Positions 17,956-26,971 are shown, counted from the first letter of the stretch. The stretch is 64,000 nt of DNA from Streptomyces sp. NBC_01485 (GCF_036227125.1 NZ_CP109435.1:5394001-5458000); one strand, 5' to 3'. Program-made: numbers and translations. The notes: generated from the letters alone by a model not told the origin.

Positions 17956-18542
17956 AAGAAAGCCCAGGTCAGGGCCCTGAAAGCCTCCCGCGAACATCGT
18001 GGGAGGCTTTTTCTGTGCCCAGATGGGAACATCCTGGGAACGGTGGCAGGGTGAGTATATGCCCAATTACCCACTATGTTCTTAGTTGCTTTAAGTGATC
18101 ATGGCGAGGTTTGCCTTGGGCCCAGGCGGCGGCGCCGGGTGTCGCTCGCCTGCGGGCATGCGGTCCCGACGAGGCAAGTCGCAAGGACGAAGGACGTCGG
18201 GGTGCAGTGGCCCACGCACGACCGCTCGGCCGGCCGTCTGCCTGGGCGAGGTAGTGGCCATCGACTGCCTGATCCTGCTGATCTTCGGCCTGGCCCGCAC
18301 CGGCCAACTGAGGTTCGCGCCCGTGGCCGTGGCCTCCTGCATCGGCGTCGCCTACTGGTTAACGTCCTCCACGTCCTTCGGCAACCCACGCCACTACAGG
18401 AGTATCCGTCCCACTGAGCATTCGGGCGTTCTCCTGCGCGCGCAGCCTGCCCTCGGCGAGCCGTCGCTCGGCCGTAGTGGCAACGTCGGGAGGTCGCCGG
18501 TATCACCGGCCGCGCGCCGCTGACCAGCTCATCGGCCACTGT
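17956..18542. other. Terminator, then no convincing gene
   Basis: After the terminator at 17981-18012 there is no gene I can support. A frame around 18250-18370 contains a hydrophobic run (DCLILLIFGLARTG), but no start, family or neighbours support it. Confidence 0.35.
17981..18012 (+). terminator. Rho-independent terminator after right repeat
   Basis: AAGCCTCCC (17981-17989) pairs with GGGAGGCTT (18001-18009) and runs into TTTTT (18008-18012). It sits 26 bases after the tRNA-like end, like the left copy's terminator, but with a different sequence. Confidence 0.72.
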
Positions 18543-18560
18543 GTTCAGGTGGTGTTCAGG
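18543..18560. promoter_or_regulatory. GTTCAGG direct repeat upstream of first DUF347 gene
   Basis: GTTCAGG occurs at 18543-18549 and 18554-18560, exactly 11 bases apart start to start, and 97 bases before the gene. Direct repeats one helical turn apart are the usual target of OmpR/PhoB-type regulators. The other two DUF347 genes have related sites. Confidence 0.6.
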
Positions 18561-18656
18561 CTCGGGCTGGCCTTGGGCAACTCGGGCACCAGAAGCGCAA
18601 AAGCTCTGGCAAAGGGGTCTGGGGCAACCACCGTGCACCATGTCATCGTGCCTGCC

Positions 18657-19448
18657 ATGACGACAGATCACCTCACTCACGACCGGCCTTCGCGCCGCGC
18701 ACGACATGCGGCGAGCAAGGTGCCGGAGGTGACTGTCTACTTCTGGACCATCAAGGTGCTGACGACCGGTATGGGCGAGACGGCCTCCGACTGGCTGGCC
18801 CACCTGTTCGGCCCGATCCCCGCGGTCGGCCTCGGCGGTATGGCCCTGGTCGTGGCCTTGGCGGTGCAGTTCGCCGCCCGCCGGTATGTGGCCTGGATCT
18901 ACTGGACAGCGATCGTCATGGTCAGCGTGTTCGGCACGATGGCCGCCGACATCCTGCACGTCGGCCTCGGCGTGCCGTACACGCTCTCGACCCCCTTCTT
19001 CATGGTCGCGCTGGCTGCCGTCTTCGCCCTCTGGTACCGCAGCGAAGGAACCCTGTCCATCCACAGCATCCACACCCGGCGCCGCGAGATCTTCTACTGG
19101 GCCGCTGTGCTGGCCACGTTCGCGCTGGGCACCGCCGCGGGCGACCTCACCGCCACGATCGGCCTCGGTTACCTGGGTTCCGCCGTCCTGTACGCCGCCG
19201 CGATCGCCGTTCCGGCCGTCGCTCACCGCTGGGGCGGCCTGAACGCGGTGACCGCGTTCTGGGCGGCGTACGTCATCACCCGCCCGCTCGGTGCCTCCGT
19301 CGCCGACTGGATGGCCGTCGGCCACGGCCGGGGCGGGCTCGACCTGGGCCTGGGGCCGGTCACGTTGTCCTGGACGGTGGCCATTTTCGGCTTCGTCGGC
19401 TATCTGGCCGCCTCTCGCAAGGACATCCGGCACGAAGTCACGCGGTGA
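18657..19448 (+). CDS. DUF347 repeat membrane protein (paralogue 1)
   Basis: This encodes 263 aa, polytopic. It consists of four repeats, each with two membrane segments and a conserved aromatic-to-Asp motif: FWTIKVLTTGMGETASD, YWTAIVMVSVFGTMAAD, YWAAVLATFALGTAAGD and FWAAYVITRPLGASVAD. This is the PF03988/COG4705 architecture of unknown function. The buried Asp at the end of each repeat suggests a binding path for a cation or small solute, which is inference. It is convergent with the histidine kinase at 19498. Two paralogues lie at 32071 and 33062. Confidence 0.85.
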   Translation: MTTDHLTHDRPSRRARHAASKVPEVTVYFWTIKVLTTGMGETASDWLAHLFGPIPAVGLGGMALVVALAVQFAARRYVAWIYWTAIVMVSVFGTMAADILHVGLGVPYTLSTPFFMVALAAVFALWYRSEGTLSIHSIHTRRREIFYWAAVLATFALGTAAGDLTATIGLGYLGSAVLYAAAIAVPAVAHRWGGLNAVTAFWAAYVITRPLGASVADWMAVGHGRGGLDLGLGPVTLSWTVAIFGFVGYLAASRKDIRHEVTR

Positions 19449-19497
19449 TTGGCCCTGACGGGCCGTGATCCGCCGGTGCCGGCGCGTGGGGTGGATC

Positions 19498-20877
19498 TCA
19501 ACCGGCGGGCAGGCTGATCACGAAGCGTGCCCCGGATGTGTGCCCGGGGTCGTAGGTCACCTCGCCTCCGGCGGATCGGGCGAGGCGTCGCGCCAGCGGC
19601 AGTCCGAGGCCCGCTCCGCTGTGTCCGTCGCCGGGATCCGCGCGTTGGCCGGGTTCGAAGAGCCGTGCGGCGAACGGGGGTGGTACGCCGGGTCCGTCGT
19701 CGGTGACGGCGATGCGTACGCCGTCGGGTGTGCGGGAGGTGCGGACGGCGACGCTGGAGCGGGCGTAGCGGCAGGCGTTGGCCAGGAGTGGGCTGACGAT
19801 GCGTTCGAGGAGGGCGGGCGGGACGCCGGCCACCAGCCGTGGGCCCTCGGCGGTGACCGCCAAGTGGCTTGGCACGTCCAGGGCTTCGGCGAGGCCGTGC
19901 AGTGTGGGAAGGACTTCGGCGGTGCCCGGAGCGGTCGGTGCGCCGCCCCGGGCGTCGTCCAGGAGGGTGTCGCAGATGGCGCGCATGGACTCGGCGGCGT
20001 CGGCGATGACCTGGTGCGTCGTGCGGGTCTGGTCGTCCGTGCGGGGGTGGGTCCGCCACCAGTCGAGTTCGGCGATGATCCGGCTCAGGGGCGTACGCAG
20101 CTCGTGCGAGAGTTCCCCGGTGAGCTGCCGCTCGTGGCGCAGAAGGGTGCGGATGCGGTCCAGGATGGCGTCCAGCGACCTGCCGAGGCGGGCGAGTTCG
20201 GCCGGGTGCCGGACGCCGGCGAAGCGTTGCTCGGAGGTGACGGCGCTCCACTGGGTGGCCTGGTCGGTCATCGCGCGGACGGGGCGCAGCGCGCGGCCCA
20301 CCGCGAGCCGTGTCAGCGCGTAGGTGCAGGCGAGCATCACGACGTCGAGGGCGAGCGATCCCAGGAGCAGCGTGTCGGCCGAACTCCGGTAGGGGGAGAG
20401 GTCGAGCGCGGTGACCACCGTGGCCTCGTGACCGCCTCCGGACACCGGCTGAGAGCACAGCCGGAGGGGGCCGTCGACGTCGGTGGTCACGCACCGCCGC
20501 CCGCCGCGCCCGGCGAGCGCGTCGGCGACGGGGGTCACGGGGCCGGCGTTCGGTGGCGCTTCCAGCAGGCGTCGGCCGGCGTAGATCCACACGTTCGTGT
20601 CGAGGAGTTCGTCGTGGGAGGTCTCCAGGACGCGTACCTTCGGACCGCTGGTGTCGATGGTCGTCGCGACGGCGGCGGCGCGGGTGCGCAGCTCGTCGTC
20701 CGCCTGGTGCTGGAGGCGGTGGCCGGCCACGGCGTTGAAGGCGACGGTGAGGACCAGCATCAGCAGCGTGGCCGTGGTGAGGGCCACGAGGGAGAGCCGG
20801 CCACGCAGCGTGCGGGGCGCCAGCCGGTGGAGGAGAGCGAACGCGGCGGGCCCCGTCAGCCGGCGGATGGTGCTCAT
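19498..20877 (-). CDS. Sensor histidine kinase
   Basis: This encodes 459 aa; ATG 20877 overlaps the regulator's stop (ATGA). A first membrane helix (about residues 25-48), an extracytoplasmic domain with two Cys (GGRRCVTT and LRLCSQP), a second helix (LLLGSLALDVVMLACTYAL) and a HAMP-like linker precede the phospho-acceptor H box ELSHELRTPLSRI. The ATPase part has LLANACRYA, VTDDGPGVPPPF and GAGLGLPLARRL. It is a complete HisKA/HATPase_c kinase. As the last gene of the dedA-pap2 operon it probably monitors the envelope; the ligand is unknown. Confidence 0.92.
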   Translation of the reverse strand: MSTIRRLTGPAAFALLHRLAPRTLRGRLSLVALTTATLLMLVLTVAFNAVAGHRLQHQADDELRTRAAAVATTIDTSGPKVRVLETSHDELLDTNVWIYAGRRLLEAPPNAGPVTPVADALAGRGGRRCVTTDVDGPLRLCSQPVSGGGHEATVVTALDLSPYRSSADTLLLGSLALDVVMLACTYALTRLAVGRALRPVRAMTDQATQWSAVTSEQRFAGVRHPAELARLGRSLDAILDRIRTLLRHERQLTGELSHELRTPLSRIIAELDWWRTHPRTDDQTRTTHQVIADAAESMRAICDTLLDDARGGAPTAPGTAEVLPTLHGLAEALDVPSHLAVTAEGPRLVAGVPPALLERIVSPLLANACRYARSSVAVRTSRTPDGVRIAVTDDGPGVPPPFAARLFEPGQRADPGDGHSGAGLGLPLARRLARSAGGEVTYDPGHTSGARFVISLPAG

Positions 20878-21536
20878 GACAGGCGGTGGCCGATCCCGCG
20901 GGCCGTGCCGATCGTCCGGTCGCTGCCTGCCGCGCGCAGCTTGCGGCGCAGTCGGGTCAGGTACTGGTCGAGGGTGTTGTCGTGGACCTGGGCGCCCTCG
21001 GGCCAGCCCGCCCGCACCAGCTCGCGGCGCCGCACGATCGCGCCGGAGGCCGCCATGAGCGCGGCCAGGAGGCGGAACTCGGTCGGTGTCAGATCGACCC
21101 GGGTGCCCCGGACGCTGACCACGTGCCGGACAGCGTCGAGGACCAGGTCTCCCGCCGTGGCCGCGGGTGGCGGTGCGGTCCGTTTGAGGGCGGCCCGCAG
21201 GCGGGCCGCGAGTTCGGCGAGATGGAACGGCTTGGGCAGGTAGTCGTCGCCTCCGGCGGAGAACCCGGACAGCCGGTCGGTCAGCCGGTGGTGCGCGGTC
21301 AGGAAGATGACGGGGGAGAGGAATCCGTTCGCGCGCATCGCCTGGCACACGTCCCGTCCGTCGGCGTCGGGCAGCCCGATGTCGAGCACGGCGGCGGAGA
21401 TGCCGGCGCCGGCCAGCCGCAGGGCGGTGGCGCCGTCCGGCGCGGGCACGGTGTCGAAGTCCTCCTCGCGCAGCCCGCGCATCAGCACGTCACGCAGGGC
21501 GTGATCGTCCTCGACGACGAGGATGGTCTGCCGCAT
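20874..21536 (-). CDS. OmpR/PhoB-family response regulator
   Basis: This encodes 220 aa. The receiver domain has the acidic pair ED in VVEDDHALRD, the phospho-acceptor D in AVLDIGLPDADG, and K in YLPKPFHLAEL. The C-terminal winged helix reads VDLTPTEFRLLAALM and DNTLDQYLTRLRRKL. The start lies inside the upstream pap2 gene (47-base overlap) and the stop overlaps the kinase start. A regulator of this class would bind 11-base-spaced direct repeats, such as those before the DUF347 genes, although no such site was seen before its own operon. Confidence 0.93.
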   Translation of the reverse strand: MRQTILVVEDDHALRDVLMRGLREEDFDTVPAPDGATALRLAGAGISAAVLDIGLPDADGRDVCQAMRANGFLSPVIFLTAHHRLTDRLSGFSAGGDDYLPKPFHLAELAARLRAALKRTAPPPAATAGDLVLDAVRHVVSVRGTRVDLTPTEFRLLAALMAASGAIVRRRELVRAGWPEGAQVHDNTLDQYLTRLRRKLRAAGSDRTIGTARGIGHRLS

Positions 21537-22278
21537 GGTTCTCCCTCTGTCCTGGTGCCAGGCCCGTTCGGCTTTCCGCTGTGCGCATCGGCTCCGTCGT
21601 CCCGACCACCGAGTCCGGGTCCGTCGTACCGGGGGTCCATCGCTCGGGCAGCCAGCGGGCCACGGCGCACAGGCACAGTCCCAGCCAGCCGAGGGCGAAC
21701 AGCCAGCCGCCGACGACGTCGGTGAACCAGTGCACCCCGAGGTAGCCGCGGCTCAGCCCGACCAGCGCGCCCCAGCCGCCGATGACCAGGGTGAACGGGA
21801 TTGTGCCACGCGGGCCGCGCACCCGGACGGCGATGATCAGCAGACCCGCGGTGAGGGCCGCCGTGGTGGTGTGACCGGACGGGAACGCCCATCCCGAGGC
21901 ATGCGTCTCCCAGTCCGTCAGGGGTGGCCGCGGCCGGGCGACGAGCGCCATCACCGCGTACCGCAGCGCCTGGCCCGCCCCGAGACAGGCCAGGCAGAGC
22001 GCGGCGGCCACCGCGCGCTGCCGGAGAGTGCGTCCCGCGACGACTCCGGCCAGGACGGCCAGCGCGTACGGGATCACACCCGTCCCGGTGGCGGTCACCG
22101 CGCCGGCGAACGCCACCGCCACGTCCGGCCGGTGGCCGACGGACCACGAGAGGAAGTCGCCGTCCGTGAACAGCGGTATCCCGTCGTGGCCCACCACGAC
22201 CATGGTCAGCACGCCGAACGCCGTCCATGCGCCGAGACCGCAGCTGCCGGCCAGCTCGGCGACGTCGCCGCGCTTCAT
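21490..22278 (-). CDS. PAP2-family phosphatase (first copy in the RR-proximal position)
   Basis: This encodes 262 aa with about six membrane helices. The three PAP2 phosphatase motifs are present: VARPRPP, AFPSGHTTTAA, and LSRGYLGVHWFTDVVGG. Such enzymes remove phosphate from lipid phosphates, often undecaprenyl pyrophosphate on the outer membrane face. The start overlaps the previous pap2 stop (ATGA), and the 3' end runs 47 bases into the response regulator gene. The basic C-terminal tail after the last helix is likely cytoplasmic. Confidence 0.88.
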   Translation of the reverse strand: MKRGDVAELAGSCGLGAWTAFGVLTMVVVGHDGIPLFTDGDFLSWSVGHRPDVAVAFAGAVTATGTGVIPYALAVLAGVVAGRTLRQRAVAAALCLACLGAGQALRYAVMALVARPRPPLTDWETHASGWAFPSGHTTTAALTAGLLIIAVRVRGPRGTIPFTLVIGGWGALVGLSRGYLGVHWFTDVVGGWLFALGWLGLCLCAVARWLPERWTPGTTDPDSVVGTTEPMRTAESRTGLAPGQRENHAADHPRRRGRSRPA

Positions 22279-22880
22279 GACGCGATCACCAGCGGACGCA
22301 GGCGGGTGGCCGTGAGCCGCAGGGCCAGGCCGTCCGCACGCCCGCGCAACGCCGACATGGCGAGCAGCGCGGCCAGGGCACCCACCACGACCCCTGCCAG
22401 CACGTCGTGGGGGTAGTGCGCGCCGACCCAGACCCGTGCGGCCGCCATCGCGACGGCGGCCACGACAGCGACCGCGCCGAGCCGGCGGGAGACGAACAGC
22501 AGGGCGACGGCCGCCGCGGCGGCGACGGCCGTGTGGTTGCTGGGGAAGGACCAGTCGCCGGGCGCCGGACACGCCTCCAGCGTGGCCACCCGCAGACTCC
22601 GGCAGGGCCGGTCCTCGCGCACCAGCGGCTTCAGCGCCGCGTCCACCCCGTGGGCCATGACCACGACGAACGGCACGGCGAGCGCCGTCACGGACGCGGC
22701 GGCACCCAGTCGCCGGGCGCGCCACCAGCCGACGGCCATGAGCGCCGCGAACAGGGCGAGCCCGTACGTCGACCACGCCGACACCGTGTCGTCCAGCCAC
22801 GCGGGGGCCTGCCGGGCGAGGTCCACCACGTCGGTGTAGGCCGAGCCGTCGACCGACGAGCCGTCGAGGGCGAGAATCAT
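22275..22880 (-). CDS. PAP2-family phosphatase (second copy)
   Basis: This encodes 201 aa. Motifs: KPLVREDRPC (first), DWSFPSNHTAVAAA (second) and RVWVGAHYPHDVLAG (third), with the catalytic His residues in the last two. It is the size of bacterial undecaprenyl pyrophosphate phosphatases of the BcrC type. It is flanked by 4-base overlaps with dedA and the other pap2, so all are one transcript. Two different PAP2 enzymes beside a DedA suggest recycling of the C55 carrier lipid. Confidence 0.88.
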   Translation of the reverse strand: MILALDGSSVDGSAYTDVVDLARQAPAWLDDTVSAWSTYGLALFAALMAVGWWRARRLGAAASVTALAVPFVVVMAHGVDAALKPLVREDRPCRSLRVATLEACPAPGDWSFPSNHTAVAAAAAVALLFVSRRLGAVAVVAAVAMAAARVWVGAHYPHDVLAGVVVGALAALLAMSALRGRADGLALRLTATRLRPLVIAS

Positions 22881-23548
22881 CCGCGTGCCTCCTTCGCCTT
22901 CGCGTCCCGGCGCGAGCGGTACACCTCGGAGGCGAGCGGAAGCAAGGACAGGGCCGCGATCACCGCGACGATCGGCAGCAGATACCGGTCCACGTCCGGT
23001 ACGGAGGAGCCCAGCGCGTACCCCGCCAGCGTGAGACCCAGGGTCCACGCCAGCCCGCCCGTCACCTGCCAGACGGTGAACGTCCGCACCGGTACCCGCA
23101 GGGCGCCCGCCATCGGGTTCAGGACCGTACGCACCACCGGAACGAAGCGGGCCAGGACGATCGCCTTCGCGTACCCGTAACGCTCCAGCAGCTCCTCCGC
23201 GCGCTTCGCCCCCTCATGCAGGCGGGCCGAACGGCTGCGGGCGGGCAGGGCGCCGCCCGCTCTGCGGCCCAGGAGATATCCGCACTGCGCGCCTGCCGTC
23301 GCTCCCACCGCCGCGGCGACCAGGAGCGGGGCGAGCGACAGCTTCAGACCGCGGCCGGCGGAGCCGGTGCACAGCAGACCGGCCGTGAACAGCAGCGAGT
23401 CGCCCGGGAGGAAGAAACCGATCAGCAGCCCGGTCTCGGCGAACAGCACCACACCCACGCCGAGCACGCCGAAGGCGGACAGCAGCGACCGGGCCTCCAG
23501 CACATTGACGGCAAGCTGCGACGACAGGTGTGTGGCTGTGCTCATCAT
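22877..23548 (-). CDS. dedA: DedA-family membrane protein
   Basis: This encodes 223 aa; the start is ATG 23548 (a second ATG follows at once) after a purine-rich AGGGTGAAGGGG. It has the DedA signatures: FAETGLLIGFFLPGDSLLF near residue 40 with the acidic E and D, and ARFVPVVRTVLNPMAGALR with the conserved arginines. DedA proteins are implicated in returning undecaprenyl phosphate across the membrane. As the first gene of the dedA-pap2-pap2-RR-HK operon it faces blaI across a short region holding two palindromes. Confidence 0.9.
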   Translation of the reverse strand: MMSTATHLSSQLAVNVLEARSLLSAFGVLGVGVVLFAETGLLIGFFLPGDSLLFTAGLLCTGSAGRGLKLSLAPLLVAAAVGATAGAQCGYLLGRRAGGALPARSRSARLHEGAKRAEELLERYGYAKAIVLARFVPVVRTVLNPMAGALRVPVRTFTVWQVTGGLAWTLGLTLAGYALGSSVPDVDRYLLPIVAVIAALSLLPLASEVYRSRRDAKAKEARG

Positions 23549-23600
23549 CGAGAGCCCCTTCACCCTTCTTCCCGGCCGTCGGAGGCGGCGGCACGGCGGC

Positions 23601-23649
23601 ACCCGACACCCGACACCCGACACCCGACTACCGACTACCGACTACCGAC
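23601..23649. repeat. 7-bp tandem repeats in the dedA-blaI intergenic region
   Basis: Four copies of ACCCGAC (23601-23628) are followed by three of TACCGAC (23629-23649). The last runs into the BlaI-type palindromes. Copy-number change would alter the spacing of the dedA promoter from the operators. Confidence 0.75.
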
Positions 23650-23683
23650 TACAATTCTGTAGACGGTCTACTCAACTGTAGAC
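23649..23683. promoter_or_regulatory. BlaI-type operators between dedA and blaI
   Basis: Two inverted repeats lie here: CTACA-ATTC-TGTAG (23649-23662) and GTCTAC-TCAACT-GTAGAC (23666-23683). BlaI/MecI repressors bind sites with the core TACA/TGTA, as seen here. The sites lie 25 bases before the blaI start and about 100 before dedA, so they could control both directions. Confidence 0.7.
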
Positions 23684-23707
23684 GATGGCGGAATGAGGAA
23701 CGTTCCC

Positions 23708-24079
23708 ATGACCGACGCGAGGGACGAGAGGCGGCCGGCCGGCGAGCTCGAGGCCGCCGTCATGGCCGTGCTGTGGACCGCCGGTGCCCCGCTCACACCG
23801 GGACGGGTGCGGGCCGGACTCGGCTCCGGCCTGGCCCGCACGACGGTGGCGACCATACTGACCCGTCTGCACGAGAAGGGCGTCGTCAGCCGTGAGCGGC
23901 ACGGCCGTGGCTACGCCTACCTCCCCGTGCAGGACGCCCCCGGCCTGACCGCCCGGCGCATGCACACCGAACTCGACCGGGACGCCGACCGCGAGACGGT
24001 CCTGGCCCGCTTCGTCGCCCAGCTCAACCCCGGCGACGAGCAGCACCTGCGCCGGCTCCTGGAGGGCGACGAACGATGA
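23708..24079 (+). CDS. blaI: BlaI/MecI/CopY-family repressor
   Basis: This encodes 123 aa from ATG 23708 (GAGGAACG upstream; an in-frame ATG at 23693 is possible). The winged-helix DNA-binding half reads LEAAVMAVLWTAGAPLTPGR, TTVATILTRLHEKGVVSRER and GYAYLPVQ, and the C-terminal half forms the dimer helices. These repressors are inactivated by a partner membrane metallopeptidase when cell-wall stress is sensed. That partner follows directly with an ATGA overlap. Confidence 0.9.
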   Translation: MTDARDERRPAGELEAAVMAVLWTAGAPLTPGRVRAGLGSGLARTTVATILTRLHEKGVVSRERHGRGYAYLPVQDAPGLTARRMHTELDRDADRETVLARFVAQLNPGDEQHLRRLLEGDER

Positions 24080-25005
24080 CCGTCCTGCTGCTCGTACCGC
24101 TGGTCCTGCCCTTCCTCGCGCCGGCGCTGGCCCGCCGGACCCTCGACCGACTGGCCCCCGCCACCGCGCTGTGGGTCCTCACCGCCTCGGCCCTGGCGCT
24201 GGGCGGAGCCTGCGTGGCCGCGCTCGGCGCGCTGGTCCTGACCGGACTGCTCAGACTCCCCGCCTTCGCCGCCCTCGGCGAACTCATCCACCCCCTGCGC
24301 ACACCCTCGGACCACCTTGTCCTCCCCGCGGCCATGGCGGCCACCGGAGTGCTCACCCTCAGCACCTGGACCGTCGTGCGGTCGGCCGTCCGGCAGACCC
24401 GCGCCTTCCGCACCGCCCGCACACAGGCCGAACGCCGCCCCGCCGCCGGCGACCTGTGCGTCGTCGACTCGCCGCACCCCGACGCCTACGCCCTGCCCGG
24501 ACGGCCCCACCGCATCGTCGTCACCACCGCCATGCTGCGCAGCCTCGGACCCGCCGAGCGCGAGGCACTCTTCGCCCACGAACGCGCCCACAACCGGGCC
24601 GGCCACCACTACTTCCTGGCCGCCGCCGAACTCGCCGCCCACTGCCACCCCGCGCTGCGCACCACCCGCGACACCATCCGGCTCGCCGCCGAGCGGGCCG
24701 CCGACGAGGCCGCCGCCACCGCCCTCGGCGACCGACGCCTGATCGCCACGGCCATCGCCCGCGCCGCCCTCGCCGGCCACGCCTCCCCGTCCGCCCGTCC
24801 GGACTTCGCGCCCGCGGCGACGACCGGCCCGGTTCCGCAACGCGTCGCCGCCCTCCTCGAACCTTCCAAGGGGCGCTCACGCGCCAGGCGGCGTACCGCG
24901 TTCCTCCTCGTGGCCTGCACGGTCCTGTCCGTCGCCGCCGGAACAGCCGGCGTCGTCGACTTCCACCACAGGGTCGAGGTCGCCCAGGGCGAAGAAGGTC
25001 CATGA
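24076..25005 (+). CDS. M56 (BlaR1/MecR1-type) membrane metallopeptidase
   Basis: This encodes 309 aa. Helices at the N-terminus are followed by the zinc peptidase motif HERAH (in ALFAHERAHNRAGHHYF, about residue 170), a second acidic region (AAERAADEAAATALG) and a last helix near residue 285. It is shorter than BlaR1 and lacks a penicillin-binding sensor domain, as is usual for actinobacterial M56 proteins, so its inducer is not evident. It likely cleaves or inactivates the BlaI encoded just upstream. Confidence 0.88.
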   Translation: MTVLLLVPLVLPFLAPALARRTLDRLAPATALWVLTASALALGGACVAALGALVLTGLLRLPAFAALGELIHPLRTPSDHLVLPAAMAATGVLTLSTWTVVRSAVRQTRAFRTARTQAERRPAAGDLCVVDSPHPDAYALPGRPHRIVVTTAMLRSLGPAEREALFAHERAHNRAGHHYFLAAAELAAHCHPALRTTRDTIRLAAERAADEAAATALGDRRLIATAIARAALAGHASPSARPDFAPAATTGPVPQRVAALLEPSKGRSRARRRTAFLLVACTVLSVAAGTAGVVDFHHRVEVAQGEEGP

Positions 25006-25372
25006 CCGCTTCGGAGCGGCGACCGACCACGAGGTTCACTCCGCCCGCCGAGTGATCACCCTCGGATGAGCATCGGCTCCGGCGGCGCCCACAAGGGTGG
25101 CCGCAAGCAGGAGCAGGGACCACGCGGTCGCCGCGGCGCTCACGACGGCGGCACGGGTCAGGACGCGGGGGCGGCGAGCGCCGGTGCCGCCCGGCGGCCG
25201 ATCAGCGGGCTGACGCGGCGAGCACCTCGCTCTCCGGCTCACCGGCGTTACGCCGTCCGGCTCTGCCCCGCAGGCCCCTGCCGACCATGACTGAAACCTT
25301 ACAGCGGGTAGGGAAGCGCCGATCCGAGGCGTCAGCGTTGACCCTACGGTCCGTCGGAGTAAGGGGTCAGTG
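25006..25372. other. No convincing gene
   Basis: A minus-strand frame ending at 25036 has one hydrophobic helix (AAVVSAAATAWSLLLLAATL) and could be a small membrane protein, but no good start was found. The segment otherwise holds the promoter region of the next gene. Confidence 0.35.
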
Positions 25373-26971
25373 ATGAGAGACAGCCCGCAAGCGACGGACA
25401 GCGCCTCGGTCGTCTCGACCGGCCCGCGCAGCCCCGACCCGCCGACACCTTTTCGCCTCGCCCCTCGATTCCGCGGCGAGGTGGCACTCGCGGTCGTGGC
25501 CGGCGCCTTCACTCTGGCCCAACTCCTTCTCGTACGACCGGTGTTGGGCCTCGGCTGGGACGAGTCGGTCTATGTCAGCCAGGTCGCCTCCCACGCCCCG
25601 GCCGCGTTCTTCAGTGCCCCGCGCGCCCGCGGCGTCCCGCTGCTGGTGACGCCGGTCGCCGCCTGGTCGTCGTCCACCGTGCTGCTGCGGATCTACCTGG
25701 CCGTCCTGTCCGGCTTCGCCCTCTTCCTCGCGCTCCGCGCCTGGCGGGGCGTCTTCCCCGCCCAGGTGCTCGCGACCGCGGGCGCCCTGTTCGCCACCCT
25801 GTGGGTGACGCTGTTCTACGGCCCGCAGGCCATGCCCAACTACTGGGTCGCCGTCGGCGCCCTGGCCGGCACGGGCTGCTTCCTGCGCGCCCAGGCGAAC
25901 CGCTTCGACCGCGCGGCCCTGTGGGGCGTGGGCCTGAGCGCGGCCCTGATGGCCTTGACGCGCCCCACGGACGCGGTCTGGGCGACCCTGCCCCTGCTCG
26001 TCGTGCTGGTGTGTGTACGGCGGTGGCGGCCCGCGCTGATGGTGGCGCTGGTCGGCGGCCTCGCGGCCGGGGCGGCCGAGTGGGTGATCGAGGCGTACGT
26101 CTCCTACGGCGGCTTGGCGCAACGCCTGTCCGACGCGTCCCGCATCCAGGGTGGCCTCGGCTGGAACATCGCGGTCGGAGACCAACTGAGCGCCCTGGGC
26201 GGACGTACGCTGTGCCGCCCGTGCACCAGCGCCGCGCCCCCTGTCCTGGAGACCCTGTGGTGGTACGTCCTGCCGCTGCTCGCCGCCCTCGCGGCCGTGG
26301 TCGCGATCCGTGCCCGGCGGCCCGCGAGCACGCTGGTACCGCTGGCCTGCGCCGCCTCGGCGGCCTTCCCGTACCTCTTCATGATCGGCTACGCGGCACC
26401 CCGCTTCCTGCTGCCCGCCTACGCGCTGCTCGCCGTTCCGGTCGCCGATCTTCTGGCGCACCTGGTCCGGGCGCCCGGACGGATCCGTCGGCCGCTGACC
26501 GTGGCGCTGCTGACGCTCACTCTGGCCGGGCATCTGGCCGCGCAACTCGTGGTGCTGGCGGACACCGTGCGGCGCACCACCGCCGCCCACCGCGAGTGGG
26601 CCGCCGTCGCCGCCGGGCTGCGCCGGCTGGGGGTCCGTCCGCCTTGTCTGGTCACCGGGGAGAACTACGTCCCGATCGCCTACTACGCCGGTTGCGCGTC
26701 CGCGGCGACCGGAGGCCACGACGCCAGCACCACTGCGGCCGGCATCCGGCGGACCGCCCGACGGCAGCCCGCCGCCACTCTCGTGGCGCCGGGCGCCGAC
26801 CCGCCGGGCTACGCCCGTTCCTGGACCCCGCACCAGGTGGCCGGCCTGCGCGTGTACATCGCACCCGCCCCGGCGGCGACGGACACGGACGGCGCCGCCG
26901 GTGGTCGCGTAGTACCGCGGTACCACGCCCACGGCGCGGTTCAGCCTCCCGGTACCACCGGATTGGGGTGA
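25373..26971 (+). CDS. Polytopic glycosyltransferase-like membrane protein (GT-C type)
   Basis: This encodes 532 aa from ATG 25373, with AAGGGG 6 bases upstream. About ten membrane helices begin near residue 38. The first extracytoplasmic loop has LGWDESVYVSQV, with the Asp-Glu pair typical of GT-C (ArnT/GT39/GT87-like) enzymes that use lipid-linked sugars. A C-terminal non-membrane part (about 420-530) contains LVTGENYVPIAYYAGC. The acceptor is unknown. The gene stands alone and the downstream ABC operon starts 69 bases later. Confidence 0.65.
   Translation: MRDSPQATDSASVVSTGPRSPDPPTPFRLAPRFRGEVALAVVAGAFTLAQLLLVRPVLGLGWDESVYVSQVASHAPAAFFSAPRARGVPLLVTPVAAWSSSTVLLRIYLAVLSGFALFLALRAWRGVFPAQVLATAGALFATLWVTLFYGPQAMPNYWVAVGALAGTGCFLRAQANRFDRAALWGVGLSAALMALTRPTDAVWATLPLLVVLVCVRRWRPALMVALVGGLAAGAAEWVIEAYVSYGGLAQRLSDASRIQGGLGWNIAVGDQLSALGGRTLCRPCTSAAPPVLETLWWYVLPLLAALAAVVAIRARRPASTLVPLACAASAAFPYLFMIGYAAPRFLLPAYALLAVPVADLLAHLVRAPGRIRRPLTVALLTLTLAGHLAAQLVVLADTVRRTTAAHREWAAVAAGLRRLGVRPPCLVTGENYVPIAYYAGCASAATGGHDASTTAAGIRRTARRQPAATLVAPGADPPGYARSWTPHQVAGLRVYIAPAPAATDTDGAAGGRVVPRYHAHGAVQPPGTTGLG

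Noticed and set aside
17394..18074. Minus-strand frame containing SRLRDSNPRPTHYE
   Set aside because: This string is the well-known false translation across a tRNA T arm and acceptor; the frame only exists because of the tRNA-like repeat.
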